A stretch of DNA of 64,000 nucleotides from Aspidiotus rigidus (taxonomy: Eukaryota > Arthropoda > Insecta > Hemiptera > Diaspididae). Shown here piece by piece: positions 22,871 through 34,752 of this stretch. The translations under genes and the position numbers were made by a program. The notes beneath the pieces were generated by a model, which was not told where the DNA came from, made no database searches, and was given only the letters and a program-made list of their open reading frames with translations. The stretch's first letter is position 1, and each line of letters begins with the position of its first letter. The stretch lies in assembly GCA_035079385.1 (NCBI GenBank), contig JAVHKY010000013.1:9484001-9548000 (forward strand), in the 5' to 3' direction.

Positions 22871-23433
22871 CTAAGTGAAGTACAAGGAGAGCTATACGTT
22901 CGTAGACAAACTCAGCTGATACCGTATCATATAATATTTTGACTTTGAAAAATATCGTGAAAAATAGCTGAGGGGCAGTTGTTCTATAGTGTAGCAGCGT
23001 TTACATCAGGAGTGGGGGTTCTAAGAGGTTTATCAAGACACAATAATGACAATCATGGCGAGTTTCATCTTCACCTGACTCATTTTTAGCAAACACCATT
23101 ATTTGGTCTAATCATAAATTCCACTTCAACTAACTAAAAAATGGATCTTTGTAGTACTCTGCAACTTTTTCAAAAAAAAATTGTGTCTCACAATATTGAT
23201 AAGCGATCAAAAGAATTCATGACTATTTGGTAACACTATATTGAAGATTTTTTGTAAAATGATTTTGTCAAGAGATCTGCACTACTTCTTGATCGTTTTT
23301 AGCCAAAAACTTCGATAAAACCGGGATCTGTGAATATAAATGACCAACTGAGGACGAATCCACGTCGATTTTGGAGAGGCGGCCCAGTTTTGTACACCTT
23401 ATAAATACAATCCAAGATATACTGAGTTTTTCG
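22871..23433. other. Non-coding stretch, nothing recognised
   Basis: AT-rich, no coding signal and no match to other repeats in the window. Confidence 0.5.
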
Positions 23434-24075
23434 CAAGGGTGTTGGAGGCATAATTTTTTTTTGAGGCCTCCTCCTCCGGAATGAATACAGAAAATGAACC
23501 TCTGATTCCGGTTGCCTGCAGTGGACACGTTTGGAGGCGCCTCCTGACCTTCAAAGTATGTCTCTGGAGGTACCTCCACGTGTCGCCAGCGCAATTACTG
23601 AAATTGGAGAAAATGCCTCCGGAGTCAGTGTCGGAGACGCTTTCGGAGGCACTCGTAACGTTGATCCGTGTGACCAGATGTAGCATTATGTTGCCAGAGG
23701 ATAGATCATACTCAGAAAGTGTATTTGAAACTTTGGCTTTTATACGAACCAAGCAGCCCTAGCATCAAAGTGGCCGAATGAAATTTCAAGGAATAAAATA
23801 CTGTTGAAAAAATGCCTCCTAAAGGGTCTTTGGAAGCACCTCCAAGCCTCTAGGTGGAAGCAAGGTACCTCTGGAGGTGAAATGCTCTAGCCTCCAACAC
23901 ATTGGTTTATTAAATCCTCACTGTAGCATTCCAGAGGCTCTTTGGACGTAGCTCTAGATGCCTACGATAGGGTCCTTAGAGGGGCCTTGAAGCCTCCAGT
24001 GAGCCTTCAAAATTTCAGCGAGGCGGAGGCAAGGTAGCTCCAGAGGCAAAAAGCCTTCAGCCTCCAACACCCTTG
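23434..24075. mobile_element. 642-bp non-autonomous element with GGAGGC-rich interior
   Basis: Perfect 16-bp terminal inverted repeats CAAGGGTGTTGGAGGC bound the element (23434-23449 and complement at 24060-24075). The flanks GTTTTTCG and GTTTTTTC are similar 8-mers, as expected of a decayed hAT target duplication. The interior is full of GGAGGC/GCCTCC words in both orientations (for example GGAGGTACCTCC near 23571), and has an internal partial copy of the end near 23890 (GCCTCCAACACATTGG). ORFs across it have no domain character. Confidence 0.6.
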
Positions 24076-26089
24076 GTTTTTTCCTCTTCGACTTCCCATA
24101 TTGTCCAGACTAAATGGGAGAGGGGGAAATGATTCATTTCGATGTAAAAATTTAGGAAGACTTGTGATTTGCCTGGGAGCTCAAAAAACGACAAAAAGTT
24201 GAGTGGCGATTAGTGGGACAGAAAGAGTATGAAAACGCTACTAGAAAAATATTTTCAATCACACGTCGGGTACGTGTGAAGTGAAGATATGATGTCGGAG
24301 GATAAAACAAAAAAAAACTCGCGTTTGGTTTTCAATTACAGCAGTTCAGGGTGTTCGAGTAAATTAAAATTCAGACGTTAAAACCATTCGACTAACAGTT
24401 GAACAATTGTATCGCGTAACGACCTTATACCGTATTTGAATGAGCTTAATTCCGGCGGCCTTAATTACTCGGTCGTACCGAACCAGTGGTAACCAATCTT
24501 CCTCACTCAGCCTTTACTACTCGAGAGGGCACTTTCGATCTTCCCGACGGAAAACGTGAATGACGTGAAGGATACTTCGGAATCTTAAAATGTAACGACG
24601 GTTGGCCACCACTGTAGCCCCTACTTTTTGTCCAAGTTTTCAAGATTATAGGTATTATTCTGATTTTTACATATATACGAGACTTGTGCTTAAGATTTTT
24701 AAGTAAAGCTATGCTCGCTTAACGACCGAGAACTTTTCGTTTTTTTACATCTCTTTCCCCACGATAATCATTTTGTGGATAAAATATCTGAAGGTACAAC
24801 GCGAGTTTACAGTATATACAGACTCTCCTTGTTCGAGAGGTCTTCTTTTTTCGTTCGTTTTATTATTCTTTCACTTTTTTTTATTTTCGCCAAGATGGAA
24901 GTTGTTGAGGTATTTTAATGTGAAATTGATCGTCATTCCGTCGTGAATTATGTGCCCTGGAAGAAAAGAGTGTACCATTCTGATATAAAAGAGCGGAAAA
25001 TGACACGGAAAGTTATTTTAATTGAGGTCGTAGGAGTACCGCTAACGCTTTTCATACTATCATTGAGGTGATGGCGAGAAATAGAGTGTAAAAGAGCCAC
25101 TTTTATAGTTACGTTTTCAATTTACACAGGCCGCTTATAATTTTATCCGGGTATTTTCCTCGTTTCCGCCGATTCGTTGCCCCAAATGAGTGGAGACAGT
25201 TTTTCGCGGATGAAATATTATAGGTATATATTATTATAAAACAATCGTCTAAAGTGGTAAAATATAAATCCATCCTCTGGCGGTGAACTTACCACCCCAT
25301 CCGGATGAGTTAAATTTTGCAGAAAGGAAAAAAGAATACACTATTTTAGAGGTTTAATCAGTATTTTATTACGCGAGCGCAATTTTCGAAGAAATTATTC
25401 GTCTTCACTATATCTTATTCCATTTACAAATCTCATAGCTTTTCCTTCTCGCCCTCATAATATATGCAAAAAATGGAAGATTTATATTTAGATGGAAAGT
25501 CGCGTGGATCGCGAGAGTAATGCTAATGCTCGAAAGTATACCAGCGAGTGAGTATGTATTTTGCACGAGGCAGAAAATCGCGAGTATTTACACGGGTCCT
25601 TTACCTTCATATGTACGCACTTTCAAGAATGTATAAAAGGATAGAGTAGTACACAACGCTGGTGTTCAGTTAGGGAACGTACCTAGTTGTACGCTGTAGA
25701 CGCACATGTCTCTTATGAAATGATTTATGACAATTAATAATCTAAAGGTGATTTCGCGAGCTGTAAGAATAAATTTTCACAAAGAACGAACTTAGGTGCG
25801 ACAGCAATTTATAATGATATATCACCGAAAGTCTTCATTCTTACAAATAGCATCTTGAAATTTATATACGAAATGCCAGTATATTTGTGTTTGTAGCATG
25901 AACGAATTGAAAACGAGCGTTGAATGACGCTGAAGGGATGAATTCTCCTCCTACTGCTGTATTTAATTTCTTTCGTTTTATTTGTAGTCCAAGAAAACTA
26001 GTCTTTGAAGTAGGAAAGTTCACAAATGTCTTTAAACTGTCACTATATTGAACATGCTAAAAGTCCTCAGCCATATCCCGGGAGCATCG
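24076..26089. other. Non-coding stretch; one possible promoter
   Basis: No coding region or repeat was supported. The only point of note is a TATA/initiator-like arrangement at 25632-25680, listed separately. Confidence 0.5.
25632..25680 (+). promoter_or_regulatory. Possible TATA plus initiator promoter
   Basis: TATAAAAGG at 25632 is followed about 35 bp later by TTCAGTTAG, which fits the arthropod TCAGT initiator. No ORF worth calling lies just downstream, so any transcript would be spliced or non-coding. This may be chance in AT-rich DNA. Confidence 0.25.
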
Positions 26090-26127
26090 TTTCCCAGGGG
26101 ACGAAACAAGTCACAAAAGACAGAATG

Positions 26128-26395
26128 CGTAGTTATAATGATTGCCATTGAGAATCTCAATTATGCTCGACTTGTGCAGCAATGGTCGAAGCGACACAAT
26201 CTCGATGTCGGTTTTCAGTCGACATTCAAAACTAATATCAAGAGTCGGCTCATTCTTGACCTTGATTCTGAAACCCTATCAAGTTGTGCACTCGGTACCT
26301 ACGCAATTTCGACATTGATGAACGGCGCATAATCGACCCAAAAACGACGTAGATTATCAGTTCACATCAATCCAATACCAGGAGTCGATTTAATT
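26128..26395 (+). repeat. Dispersed unknown repeat, copy at 26 kb
   Basis: Shares an ordered set of blocks with copies at 35.7 and 54.2 kb: TAGTTATAATG, GAGAATCTCAATTATG, GACTTGTGCAGCAATGG, TTTTCAGTCGACATTCAAAA, TTGTGCACTCGGTA and ACAATTTCGACA-like words. Rich in TCGA. Non-coding, with no obvious terminal repeats or A-tail, so the class is unknown. Confidence 0.6.
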
Positions 26396-26559
26396 TGAGC
26401 CATAGAGCGCTAGTATCGCGCATTAGAAAAATCAGACAATTTATAGGCGGTGCGGGTATCGGGCGAAAGACTTCCTTAAATTGGTCTGAATCAATTTTTA
26501 TGAAAAGAGATGATTTGTACAAAATTCCACACTCGTTCTCACAAAGTTTCTCCTAAATT

Positions 26560-27420
26560 GCTTTGTTCTCAAGTTATTGTGAGATACTCCGATTGACACT
26601 CAAATGGGGAAACCGCTCTAATCCCACTTTCAATTTTGCCAATAGTAACCGTTCTAGCGAATGGACAGCCCAAGTTTTGGTTGTTCATTCTGTTGAAAAT
26701 GTTTTATCCTGTGGACTGCGAGTGGTATGCCACTTTTTCCGAGATTTTCTCACGTACCTCGCAAGGGTATGTTATTCTTTGGTATTTAACGTTCTTCAGC
26801 TCAGGTGTAGTTTTGCTACTTGCGAAGCTTTCCGGATCGCTTCAGTCATGTTGTTTGTCGTTGTCTCGATATCTTCTAGAGTTTTCAATTTGACTTTAAA
26901 ATTGATGCCCTTGTTTAGTTCCTCGCGGGATGTGTCCCAATTAGTGACCTTGTTGATAGTGTATTCCGTTTTTCAGGATGAGGTGATGCTGATGGTCAGC
27001 ACAGGTGTGTGATCTAATGACAAATGGATCAGTTTCTGAAGCGATTTCTTCGGTCACAAAGAAATCTAGCAGGTCGGTTTTCTATTGGCGGTCTGTGGAC
27101 CAGTGGGTTGGCATTTTTCGAGACACATATTCACTTCGAGTACTGTGGAATGCTTTTAGTAACTCCTTGCCTTTTATTAATTGTTGCCGGAGGATGCGTC
27201 CGAGGCGTTGCGTTCCACATTGTAGTCTCCTCCGATGATAAATCGGTTTCCAAAGCCCTAGAGGAAATGCTCATGTTGGGCTTCCTTTGGCCTGTGTTTT
27301 GGCGAGAAGTACGCTGTGGCTATTTTTAGTGGTGCGTTGTTTTGCGGTACGGCCACTGTTGTCGCCCGCATGTACTTCTGATTGTATTCTTTCTCGAGAT
27401 GGTGCTCTGATTTTTGACCT
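26560..27420 (-). pseudogene. Jockey-clade LINE endonuclease fragment
   Basis: The complement reads KIATAYFSPKHRP, then FIIGGDYNVERNASDASSGN (the GGDYNAK endonuclease motif with changes), KGKELLKAFHSTRSEYVS, PTHWSTD, DLLDFFVTEEIASET, and a linker with TNNMTEAIRKASQVAK. This is the C-terminal half of the apurinic-type endonuclease and the start of the linker of a Jockey-like ORF2. Frameshifts and stops occur throughout. No RT follows, so it is truncated. The plus-strand ORFs of 149 and 101 codons over this stretch are its shadows. Confidence 0.7.
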
Positions 27421-27527
27421 CTTATCGGGAAACCAGCTACCCCTTTTGTTGGGAGTACTTTCAAAAAATTTTCATCGCGCGAGCGGTCCGAGGTTGATGA
27501 CGTCACAAAAGGGGGGGGGGGTATTGG

Positions 27528-27720
27528 AAAGATTTTGATTCTCAAGCGCTGTATGTAATAGGAGAGGGACTTGAGAAAAATTTTGACACTCGAGGTACAT
27601 ATGATAGGAGGGGAACTTAGATTAATTTCGATCTCCAAGCTATACATAATATATGATAGAACGAGGACTTGAAAAAATTTCCTCTCTCGAGCCATATATG
27701 ATAGAGAAGGACTTAGAACA
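27528..27720 (+). repeat. Dispersed minisatellite, about 52-bp unit (plus orientation)
   Basis: About 3.5 units of the pattern GGACTTGAAAAAATTTC, CTCTCGAGCCATATATGAT, AGGAGGGG. The same unit recurs in both orientations near 28.4, 29.6, 30.0, 46.65 and 63.3 kb. No coding potential. Confidence 0.65.
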
Positions 27721-28147
27721 ATGCCCCAACACTTGGTTTCTTCGATGTTTAGAACCGACTGTCAACTGCCTCAACAGTCGCTTTCCTCGATGTTTAGAAC
27801 CGACTGTCAACTGCCTCAACAGTCGGTTTCCTCGATATCAGGAACCGACTGTCGTGTGCCCCAACACTTGGTTTCAGTAGCATATGGAACCGACGGTCGA
27901 GTGCCCCAACTCACGGTTTTTTCGCCATTGGGGACCGACTGTCGAGTGTTCCAATACTTGGTTTCAGCAGCATATGGAACCAACTGTCAAATGCCCTAAC
28001 ACTCGGTTTCAGTAGCACTTGGAACCGAATGTCGAATGCCCCAACACTTGGTTCCAGTAGCATACGGAGCAGACTGTCGAGTGCCCCAACACTCGGTTTC
28101 AGTAGCATATGGAACCTACGGTCGAGTGCCCCAACTCTCGGTTTTTT
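27721..28147 (+). repeat. 45-bp minisatellite array 1 (about 9.5 units)
   Basis: Units are 45 bp, beginning GCCCCAACACTTGGTTTC and ending AACCGACTGTCGAGT. The junction forms a hairpin, CGAGTG-CCCCAA-CACTCG. Because 45 is divisible by 3, frames stay open on both strands, giving a 15-residue peptide repeat (consensus VPQHSVSVAYGTDCR). Units differ by a few bases, so this is not a fresh expansion. There is no start context, splice signal or flanking coding sequence to make it a gene. Confidence 0.8.
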
Positions 28148-28302
28148 GACATGTTCCATGTCTGAACGAATGAAATACTCAAAATAGTAAAACGAGGAGT
28201 ATCAGTATGCTTGGCCATAACTTGCAGGACCGTATAAAATCTATGTTCCATGTCTTTTCTCTCGCCGGACCCCGATTTTGAAACTCGCGAGTACACCCCG
28301 CG

Positions 28303-28415
28303 TAATAATAATAAATAATTAATTAATTAATTAATTAATAATTAAATAATGAAATACTTGAATAAATAAATAATTAAATAAATAAATAATTAGATAATTA
28401 ATAATTAGAAAATTT
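28303..28415. repeat. AT-rich simple repeat (ATTA/AATA)n
   Basis: Interrupted tetranucleotide repeat of AATT, AATA and TAAT words. A similar tract lies at 29783-29838. Confidence 0.8.
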
Positions 28416-28480
28416 TCCAAGTCCCTCTTCCTATCATATATGGCTGGATAGTCGAAATTTTTCCAAGTCCCCTAGACTTG
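28408..28480 (-). repeat. Dispersed minisatellite unit (minus orientation)
   Basis: Complement of the about 52-bp unit: AATTTTCCAAGTCCCTCTTC, CTATCATATATGGCT, then a second AATTTTTCCAAGTCCC. About 1.5 units, diverged. Confidence 0.55.
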
Positions 28481-28867
28481 AATTGTCTCATACCATTCCA
28501 ATACAACAGCGAGACAGGGGGCGAACGAGCGGAGCGAGTTCGCGCTACCTGATATTTCTCATACCTCAAAATATAGAACAGCCACAATTACCTCAAAATA
28601 TTTCTCATACAAGACTTATACGACGCCAAGATAGGTAAAGGGGTAAACGAATAATATCTCACGAACACTTGACCTAGTAGAAGCCTAGACTGAAATATTT
28701 CAAGATGACTGATAAAATATAAAAGACGTGGAACATGATCTTCATTTATTTGGCTATGCCAGAAAATTTTTTCAAGTTTGGTGTTCCCCAGGTTTACCAC
28801 ACACGCACTCCATGAAATCGTTTAAAAAACTCTGTTTCGTCAACTTCAGTACTGTGCCCGAATCTAC

Positions 28868-29360
28868 AATTACTTTTTCACCATTGGGGACCGACTGTCG
28901 AGTGTTCCAATACTCGGTTTCAGCAGCATATGGAACCAACTGTCACATGCCACAACACTCGGTTTCAGTAGCACTTGAAACCGAATGTCGAATGCCCCAA
29001 CACTTGGTCTCAGTAGCATACGGAGCCGACTGTCGAGTGCCCCAACACGCGGTTTCAGTAGCATATGGAACCGACGGTCGAGTGCCCCAACTCTCGGTTT
29101 TTTCACCATTTGGGGACCGACTGTCGAGTGTCCTAACACTCGGTTTTTTCGTTATTAGGGACCGACTGTCGAATGCTCCAACACATGGTTTCAGTAGCAT
29201 ACAGAACCGACTGTGGAGAGCCCCAACACTCGGTTCCTGTTGAGGTACACGACAGTTGGTTCTGTATGCTATGTGAACCGAGTATTGGGGCACTTGACAG
29301 CTGGTTCGTAACATCGAGGAAATCGAGTGTAGGGGCACTCGACAGTCAGTTCTGGATATT
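28868..29360 (+). repeat. 45-bp minisatellite array 2, last units inverted
   Basis: About 8 forward units (28868-29235) repeat the unit order seen at the end of array 1, suggesting a 225-bp higher-order block. Single-base insertions near 29112 break the 15-residue frame. From about 29236 to 29360 about 2.5 units run in the opposite direction (GAACCGAGTATTGGGGCACT and similar). The array thus contains an inversion point. Non-coding as far as can be judged. Confidence 0.75.
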
Positions 29361-29599
29361 AACATCAAGAGGTACACAAGCCTTGTTTTTTTTTGAGCGA
29401 GTGCTCAGGGTTGCCTTCATTAACTTTGTTAATTGAGGCAAACAGGGAACCTGTTTTATGATAGTCACTAGTGTGCATTGTCATTCCTACAGAGCTTAAA
29501 CTTTGTTTCTCATCAGTGTCATCACCTTCATGGTTTTCCTCACCAGCTCAAGTTCTTCATTGGTTTCCCCAGTAGGCCTAATCCACTTTGACGTCCAAA

Positions 29600-29712
29600 G
29601 CTTCTCCAAGTCCTCTTTCTATTTGATTGAGCTCGGCCACCTCAAAATTATTCGAAGTCCCCTTTCCACCATGTATATCTCGGAAGAAGAAATTTTTCTA
29701 GATAACTTTCCC
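29600..29712 (-). repeat. Dispersed minisatellite units (minus orientation)
   Basis: Two diverged units: CTCCAAGTCCTCTTTC, then GAGCTCGG; and TTCGAAGTCCCCTTTCC, then CCATGTATATCTCGGAAG. These match the complement of the 27.5-kb units. Confidence 0.45.
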
Positions 29713-29989
29713 ATCATATACACGTTAGTCTGCATCTGAAGAAGGTAGCAATGCTATTGAAACGTGCAAGTTATTTTATGTATAAAATGATAATTAATAA
29801 ATAAAAAAATTAATTAATTAATTAAATAAATAAATGCAAAATAAATAAACAAACAAGTCTAGTACGCTGCATATTAGGCCTTATATAATGAAGGCTTTTC
29901 GAGATCTCACTCGCTCCGCTTCTTCGCTCCCCTTCTTGATTCAGTATGCAATATTTCAAGCTAATAGCCATAACAGAACCTCCTATCAC

Positions 29990-30165
29990 ATATAACTCGA
30001 AAGTGTCCTCTCCTATCATACATAGCTTGAAATGAAAATTTTTCTAAGACCCTCACCTATTATATTACACAGCTCGGAAGTAGAAATTGTTCTAAGTCCA
30101 CCTGCTATCATACATATTATATGGCTTGGAGGTAGAAATTTTTTTCAAGTCTTACGTTTTGCCTT
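29990..30165 (-). repeat. Dispersed minisatellite array (minus orientation)
   Basis: About three units, each with CCTATCATACATAGCTTGAA-like and AAATTTTTCTAAG-like blocks (complement of the 27.5-kb unit). Together with the plus-oriented units at 27.5 kb this gives the whole 27.5-30.2 kb block a roughly palindromic layout. Confidence 0.6.
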
Positions 30166-30229
30166 CCGGCGCTTGTCATTTTTCTTCAAGTTATCCTCCC
30201 ATAAAACAGGTTCCTTGTTAAAATTAATA

Positions 30230-32739
30230 ATTTTTCACAAGAATATCGTTATTCAAACCTGAAATTTCTCTTATCATATTATTATTTTGCTTCTTCATAC
30301 ATAAACGTAGTAATCTATTATCATTAGTATATACCAAGGTGTGACGCAAATGAGACAATCAACCTTCTTAAATTCCGATGATTATAGCTAGAGGGGGAAA
30401 GGTTTGAGGCTAATTGACACTTCGCAATACAAATAGGCACACATATATATTTTATACCCACCCGACCAAGGAAATGACTCAACAATCGAACACTTTTTCT
30501 CCTGCCTCCTCTCTTCAACAAAAACGTTCCTACATCCCGCTACAAGGCACTAAAAAATATTTCTTCTTTCAAATATCCGTGTCTCACTTTCCAAACACCT
30601 ACAAATAAAATATTATCAATTTCTTGACCTCCAGATTTAATTTTTAAAAAGTCCTTCATCACTAATACGAGTAGCTCTAAATGCGAGAAAAAGAGATTCC
30701 ACGCGACACTCTTCAAAACCACAAATTTTACTTTCATTTCTCTTGTATTCTTTTCGTACAGGCGGGAAAAACTATCTATCTCAGATACATCTTCAAATAC
30801 CTTTCACTTTTTCTACTTGGCATCAGTTATCAATTTTTAGACGACTTTTCTCCTCGATGAATTCGTCGTGAAGGAAGTGGACCCATAGAAATCGGTGTTC
30901 AAGTATTACAATGACTCCACTCAGAATAACAGTTCGAACATCCTATACACGACTGGATACTTTCGAAATTTGAGTTTCGATGGGCTGTTGTGGGACGAGA
31001 AGAAATTCTCAAAGATGGTAGCAGCAAACGCGCTTTCGAGTGTACTTTCTAACGAAAAGCTCAGGTACTCTAGCCCTTGTAATAGTCAAAAATAAAACTG
31101 AAGCATCGTTGGCGAAGTTTTTCAAGAAAAAAGAGCCATTATTGGATGGAATCATTGTAAGAAAGGAGTAAAAATAGGGCTATACACGTGTACGGCGAAC
31201 ATCTAGCAAGACGAGCGTGTCTCTCTCGACGATTTCTTTTTTAAGAGCGCAAATACAGCAGGGACCACAACATTAAAATTTTACACGCTCGAAATACGCG
31301 TGTTTTGCTTTTCATAGAAGATTCGTCAAGTACCTGAATTTCAAAATTCAACGATAGAAAGGAGTCGACGCTAATATTCTCGGTTTCAAAAATTCTACGT
31401 CATTCTATTTGTAGTATTTTCAATTTTATACAAAGTTACAACAATTGTTGATATTATAGTTTTCGAATTCTTCTCGCTTTCATTAGGAATATTGAAAAAG
31501 GGGAGTTTTTTTTTTGTGCGACATAGAATTTCATTTTTTCTTCTTTTCATTCAAGACGAAGTTAATCATCTTTGACGAGAAGAAAATACATTACACCGAA
31601 GGTCTCTCGGTCTTGAGAGAGCGTTATACACACTCGGAAAATTTTCCACTAAAAAAATGAGCGATGTTGGCAGTGAAATTAGTTTTCAAATAAATTAATT
31701 TGCTCAATGTCGAGTCCGGTGAGGTTTTCCTTTTATGTAGGGAAACATTATATTTTCCAACCCGCCATTATCACCTTGAGACTATAAATAAATACGGCTC
31801 TGACGAAATATTTAAAATGATTCTTTTTTTTATTTTTATACTCGTAAGGTTTTCATATTTTCCGCCGCGGGATAGGAATAACTCCAGCCAAGAAATTTAC
31901 ATCGTTTTTATTTTTTCCAGCGCACGAGCCAACATTGTATGATCTCCTCTAAAGCTCTTGAGCACGTTGAAAATTTGTACAGTATAAATTCGTCCACTTT
32001 AATAAAAATGCGGTCGCTTCGTAAGTTTTATTAGCTCTTGGCTTTTTTCTTTTTTTTTTTTTTTGCTTCTCGTCCGAGTAAGGGCATTTCAATTTTTAAA
32101 AGAGTGATAAACTTTTTAGAGATTTTTATAACACTTGATAATTTTTATTCCCTCTTCAATCTACGTTCTGTACTCTGTAGAAATGAGCGATCTTTGTATC
32201 GAATTTTTGTCGGTAAATGACTATTGTAAAGATAGGGCGCATTTGACTTATATTTACACACGAAAGATTACGTCTTGCTATCGATGAATTTTGCCGTATT
32301 TCATTCATCCGTCCTCGTTGAGTACAGATGAATTCAATCAGGATAGAACTTTCCACGACAGAACTGTACAGTTGAAAACAACGTTGGTACAGCCAGATTC
32401 ACGTATGTCTATTGACTTCTCTCTAGTACTCTCATCTGATCGTTGCTTTTTTTCAGCGAGGAACCCGCTGGAGACCTCAGAAAACGTCCGCGTCAGACCT
32501 TTGTGACGTCATCAATGATATCGATCTTACTTAGGAATTTGAAAAAATTCGAGCTCCGACCCTCCTGAAAGGCGACTTGAGGAATGCTCAAGCTATGAAC
32601 CTCTAAAAACTAACAATTTGAAAAAATTTACGAATCTGAAATTCTGTCGAGGTGGAAAAATCCCAAGCTAGGGTATAATTACGGAGTCTTAGGCCCAGAA
32701 GAGCAATTTAGGCTAAAAACGATTTCGAGCCATGGATAA
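30230..32739. other. Non-coding stretch, nothing firm
   Basis: AT-rich, with many short ORFs and no domain. Around 32290-32510 a GTATGT donor and a TTTTTTTCAG acceptor bracket 66 bp, but the flanking frame shows nothing recognisable, so no gene is called. Confidence 0.45.
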
Positions 32740-34752
32740 TGTCCCCAGGTGATCATGTCGGAGGACGGGGCTAGTTATGAAGAGCGAGTGCATACAGTTT
32801 CAAAAAGACTTACCGATGCCAACATTACTATAAATGTCGCAAAATGTGAATACAACCTCCCCTAGGTCGACTTCCTGGGTCACTTGGTCAACGAAAATGG
32901 TATCTTGCCAAGTACGGAACGTACTAGAGCAATAAAGGAGTTCCCTCTGCCCAAGACTGTCAAAGGACTACGGAGGTTTCTCGGAATGATTAATTTCTAT
33001 AGAAGGGCTATCCCTCATGCGGCAGAGTACAAACGGAGGTTGCAACAAGAATACACTGTTGAAATTGACAGAAAATGCAAAGGAGGCATTTGAGAAATTC
33101 AGGTCAGCATTGAGCCACGCGACCTTGCTTCATCACTCATCCGAAGACGCTGTACTGGTGTCGTGTACAGATGCGAGCAATAACGCAAGTGGGGGATCGC
33201 TCCATCAACTCAGAAATGGCAATCTTGAGCCTTTAGCTTTCTTCTCGTGCAAGCTTTCTCAGACGGAAACAAAGTGGTCAACCTATGACCGCGAATTATT
33301 GGCAATCTTCGCTGCAATCCGTAATTTTCGCAATATCGTCGAGGGAAGAGATTTCACCATACTTAGTGACCACAAGCCTCTCCAATATACATTCACGACG
33401 CAGTCTGAAAAGGCCTCACCTAGAGTCATGAGACAATTGGACTTCATCGGCCAATTCTCTACAGACATTCGTTTTGTGCCAGGTGCTGAGAATATACCCG
33501 CGAATGTACTCTCAAGGATCAAAGCAATTTCAGATTGCCTACTTGATAAGGAGATAGATTACTCGTATACCGCACTGGCACAGATACAGCAAGAGGATCA
33601 CGAGTTACAAGAGCTGATTAGCTCATTGAATACAAGCCTTGTATTGAAACCGATCCCACTCAGGAACGGCGACACATCAGGCAGTCAAATCCGACCTTAC
33701 ATCACTTCCAAATTTCGCAAAGCAGCCTTCCACTCAGTCCATAAGATGGCTCATTCTGGGCCTGGAACAACGACTCAACAAGTGGCCTCGGATGAACCAA
33801 GACTGCAGGAGATGGGCGCGGGTTTGCGTGAATTGCCAGCGTGCCAAGATTGGCCGACACACCCATGCCCCATTCGAAAAGTTCGCACGTTCACAACAAT
33901 TCGAACTTGTCCACATAGATATTGTTGGAGCTCTTCTCGTTTCTAATGGCAAATCATATCTAATTACCAGGGCAGATAGAGCCATAAGGCGGCCAGAAGC
34001 AGAACCGATGAGCTCCATCACAGCTCAGCATGTAGCTGACGTCCTAAGTGCCAGCTCGCATTACAACGGACCCGGGTCGGCAGTTTGAGGCCGACTTCTT
34101 TCAACAGATAATGGAACGATGTGCGATGATAAAGATACAAACAACAGTATACAACCCACAATCCAATGGTAAGGTGGAACGATGGCACCAAGCGCCGGAG
34201 GCCGCTATAATGGCCTGCGCAACCAACCGGTGGACGGAAGTCCTCCCATTCATCATGCTAGGACTACGCGTTGCCGTAAATTCTGATACTAAAGTTTCCC
34301 CTGCAGAGATGATGTACAGGGCGGACTTGAAGTTGCCAGGAGATTTCTTTGCGGAGGACGATGGTCTGGGATATGGAGTCAAGGACGCACCAGACTTTGT
34401 CGAAAAACTGGCCATGGCCCTTTGAGCGTTCACAGATCAGGCACAAAGACACGGCAGCAACCCCGTCTACGTACCCTCAAGCCTGAACCATTGTACTGAC
34501 GTATTTCTACGTGTGGAGGTCCGCGAAGCCCTGACACCACCTTATGAGGGTCCATTTTTGGTGATAGCACGGGATACCAAGACTATCACCATTCTGAGGC
34601 AAGGGATAGAGGAAAAAGTTAGTACAGACAGGGTTAAACCTGCCTTCCTGCTCCAGGTCCCTGGACCAGATATAAAAGCGACCGATCCGGAACGGTTAAG
34701 GCAATGTACAACTCCCTGGAAAATAGAGAACGACAATTACCACAATGAGTAA
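32740..34752 (+). pseudogene. Ty3/gypsy pol remnant (RT end, RNase H, integrase)
   Basis: The 5' part is missing. The remnant starts near the end of RT (VDFLGHLVNENGI at 32863, FLGMINFYRRAIPHAA). A frameshift near 33020-33080 leads to RNase H (VSCTDASNNASG, YDRELLAIFAAIRNFR, LSDHKPLQY). Integrase follows with the zinc-finger cysteines in a shifted frame (VCVNCQRAK near 33826), core motifs VHIDIVGAL and TTDPGRQFEADFF, YNPQSNGKVERWHQ (final Glu), and a C-terminal segment ending at 34752 (YEGPFLVIARD, VSTDRVKPAF). At least three frameshifts and stops such as the one at 34423 make it inactive. gag, protease and most of RT are absent. Confidence 0.8.

Noticed and set aside
26563..27329. Plus-strand ORFs of 149 and 101 codons
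   Set aside because: The complement encodes a Jockey-type endonuclease remnant, so the plus-strand frames are shadows.
27721..29360. CRISPR-like array (regular repeats with hairpins)
   Set aside because: Units are 45 bp head to tail with no distinct spacers, no cas genes, and the DNA is eukaryotic; it is a minisatellite.
32291..32506. Possible two-exon gene with a 66-bp intron
   Set aside because: The donor and acceptor look fair, but the peptide is short and featureless and remains open even without splicing.
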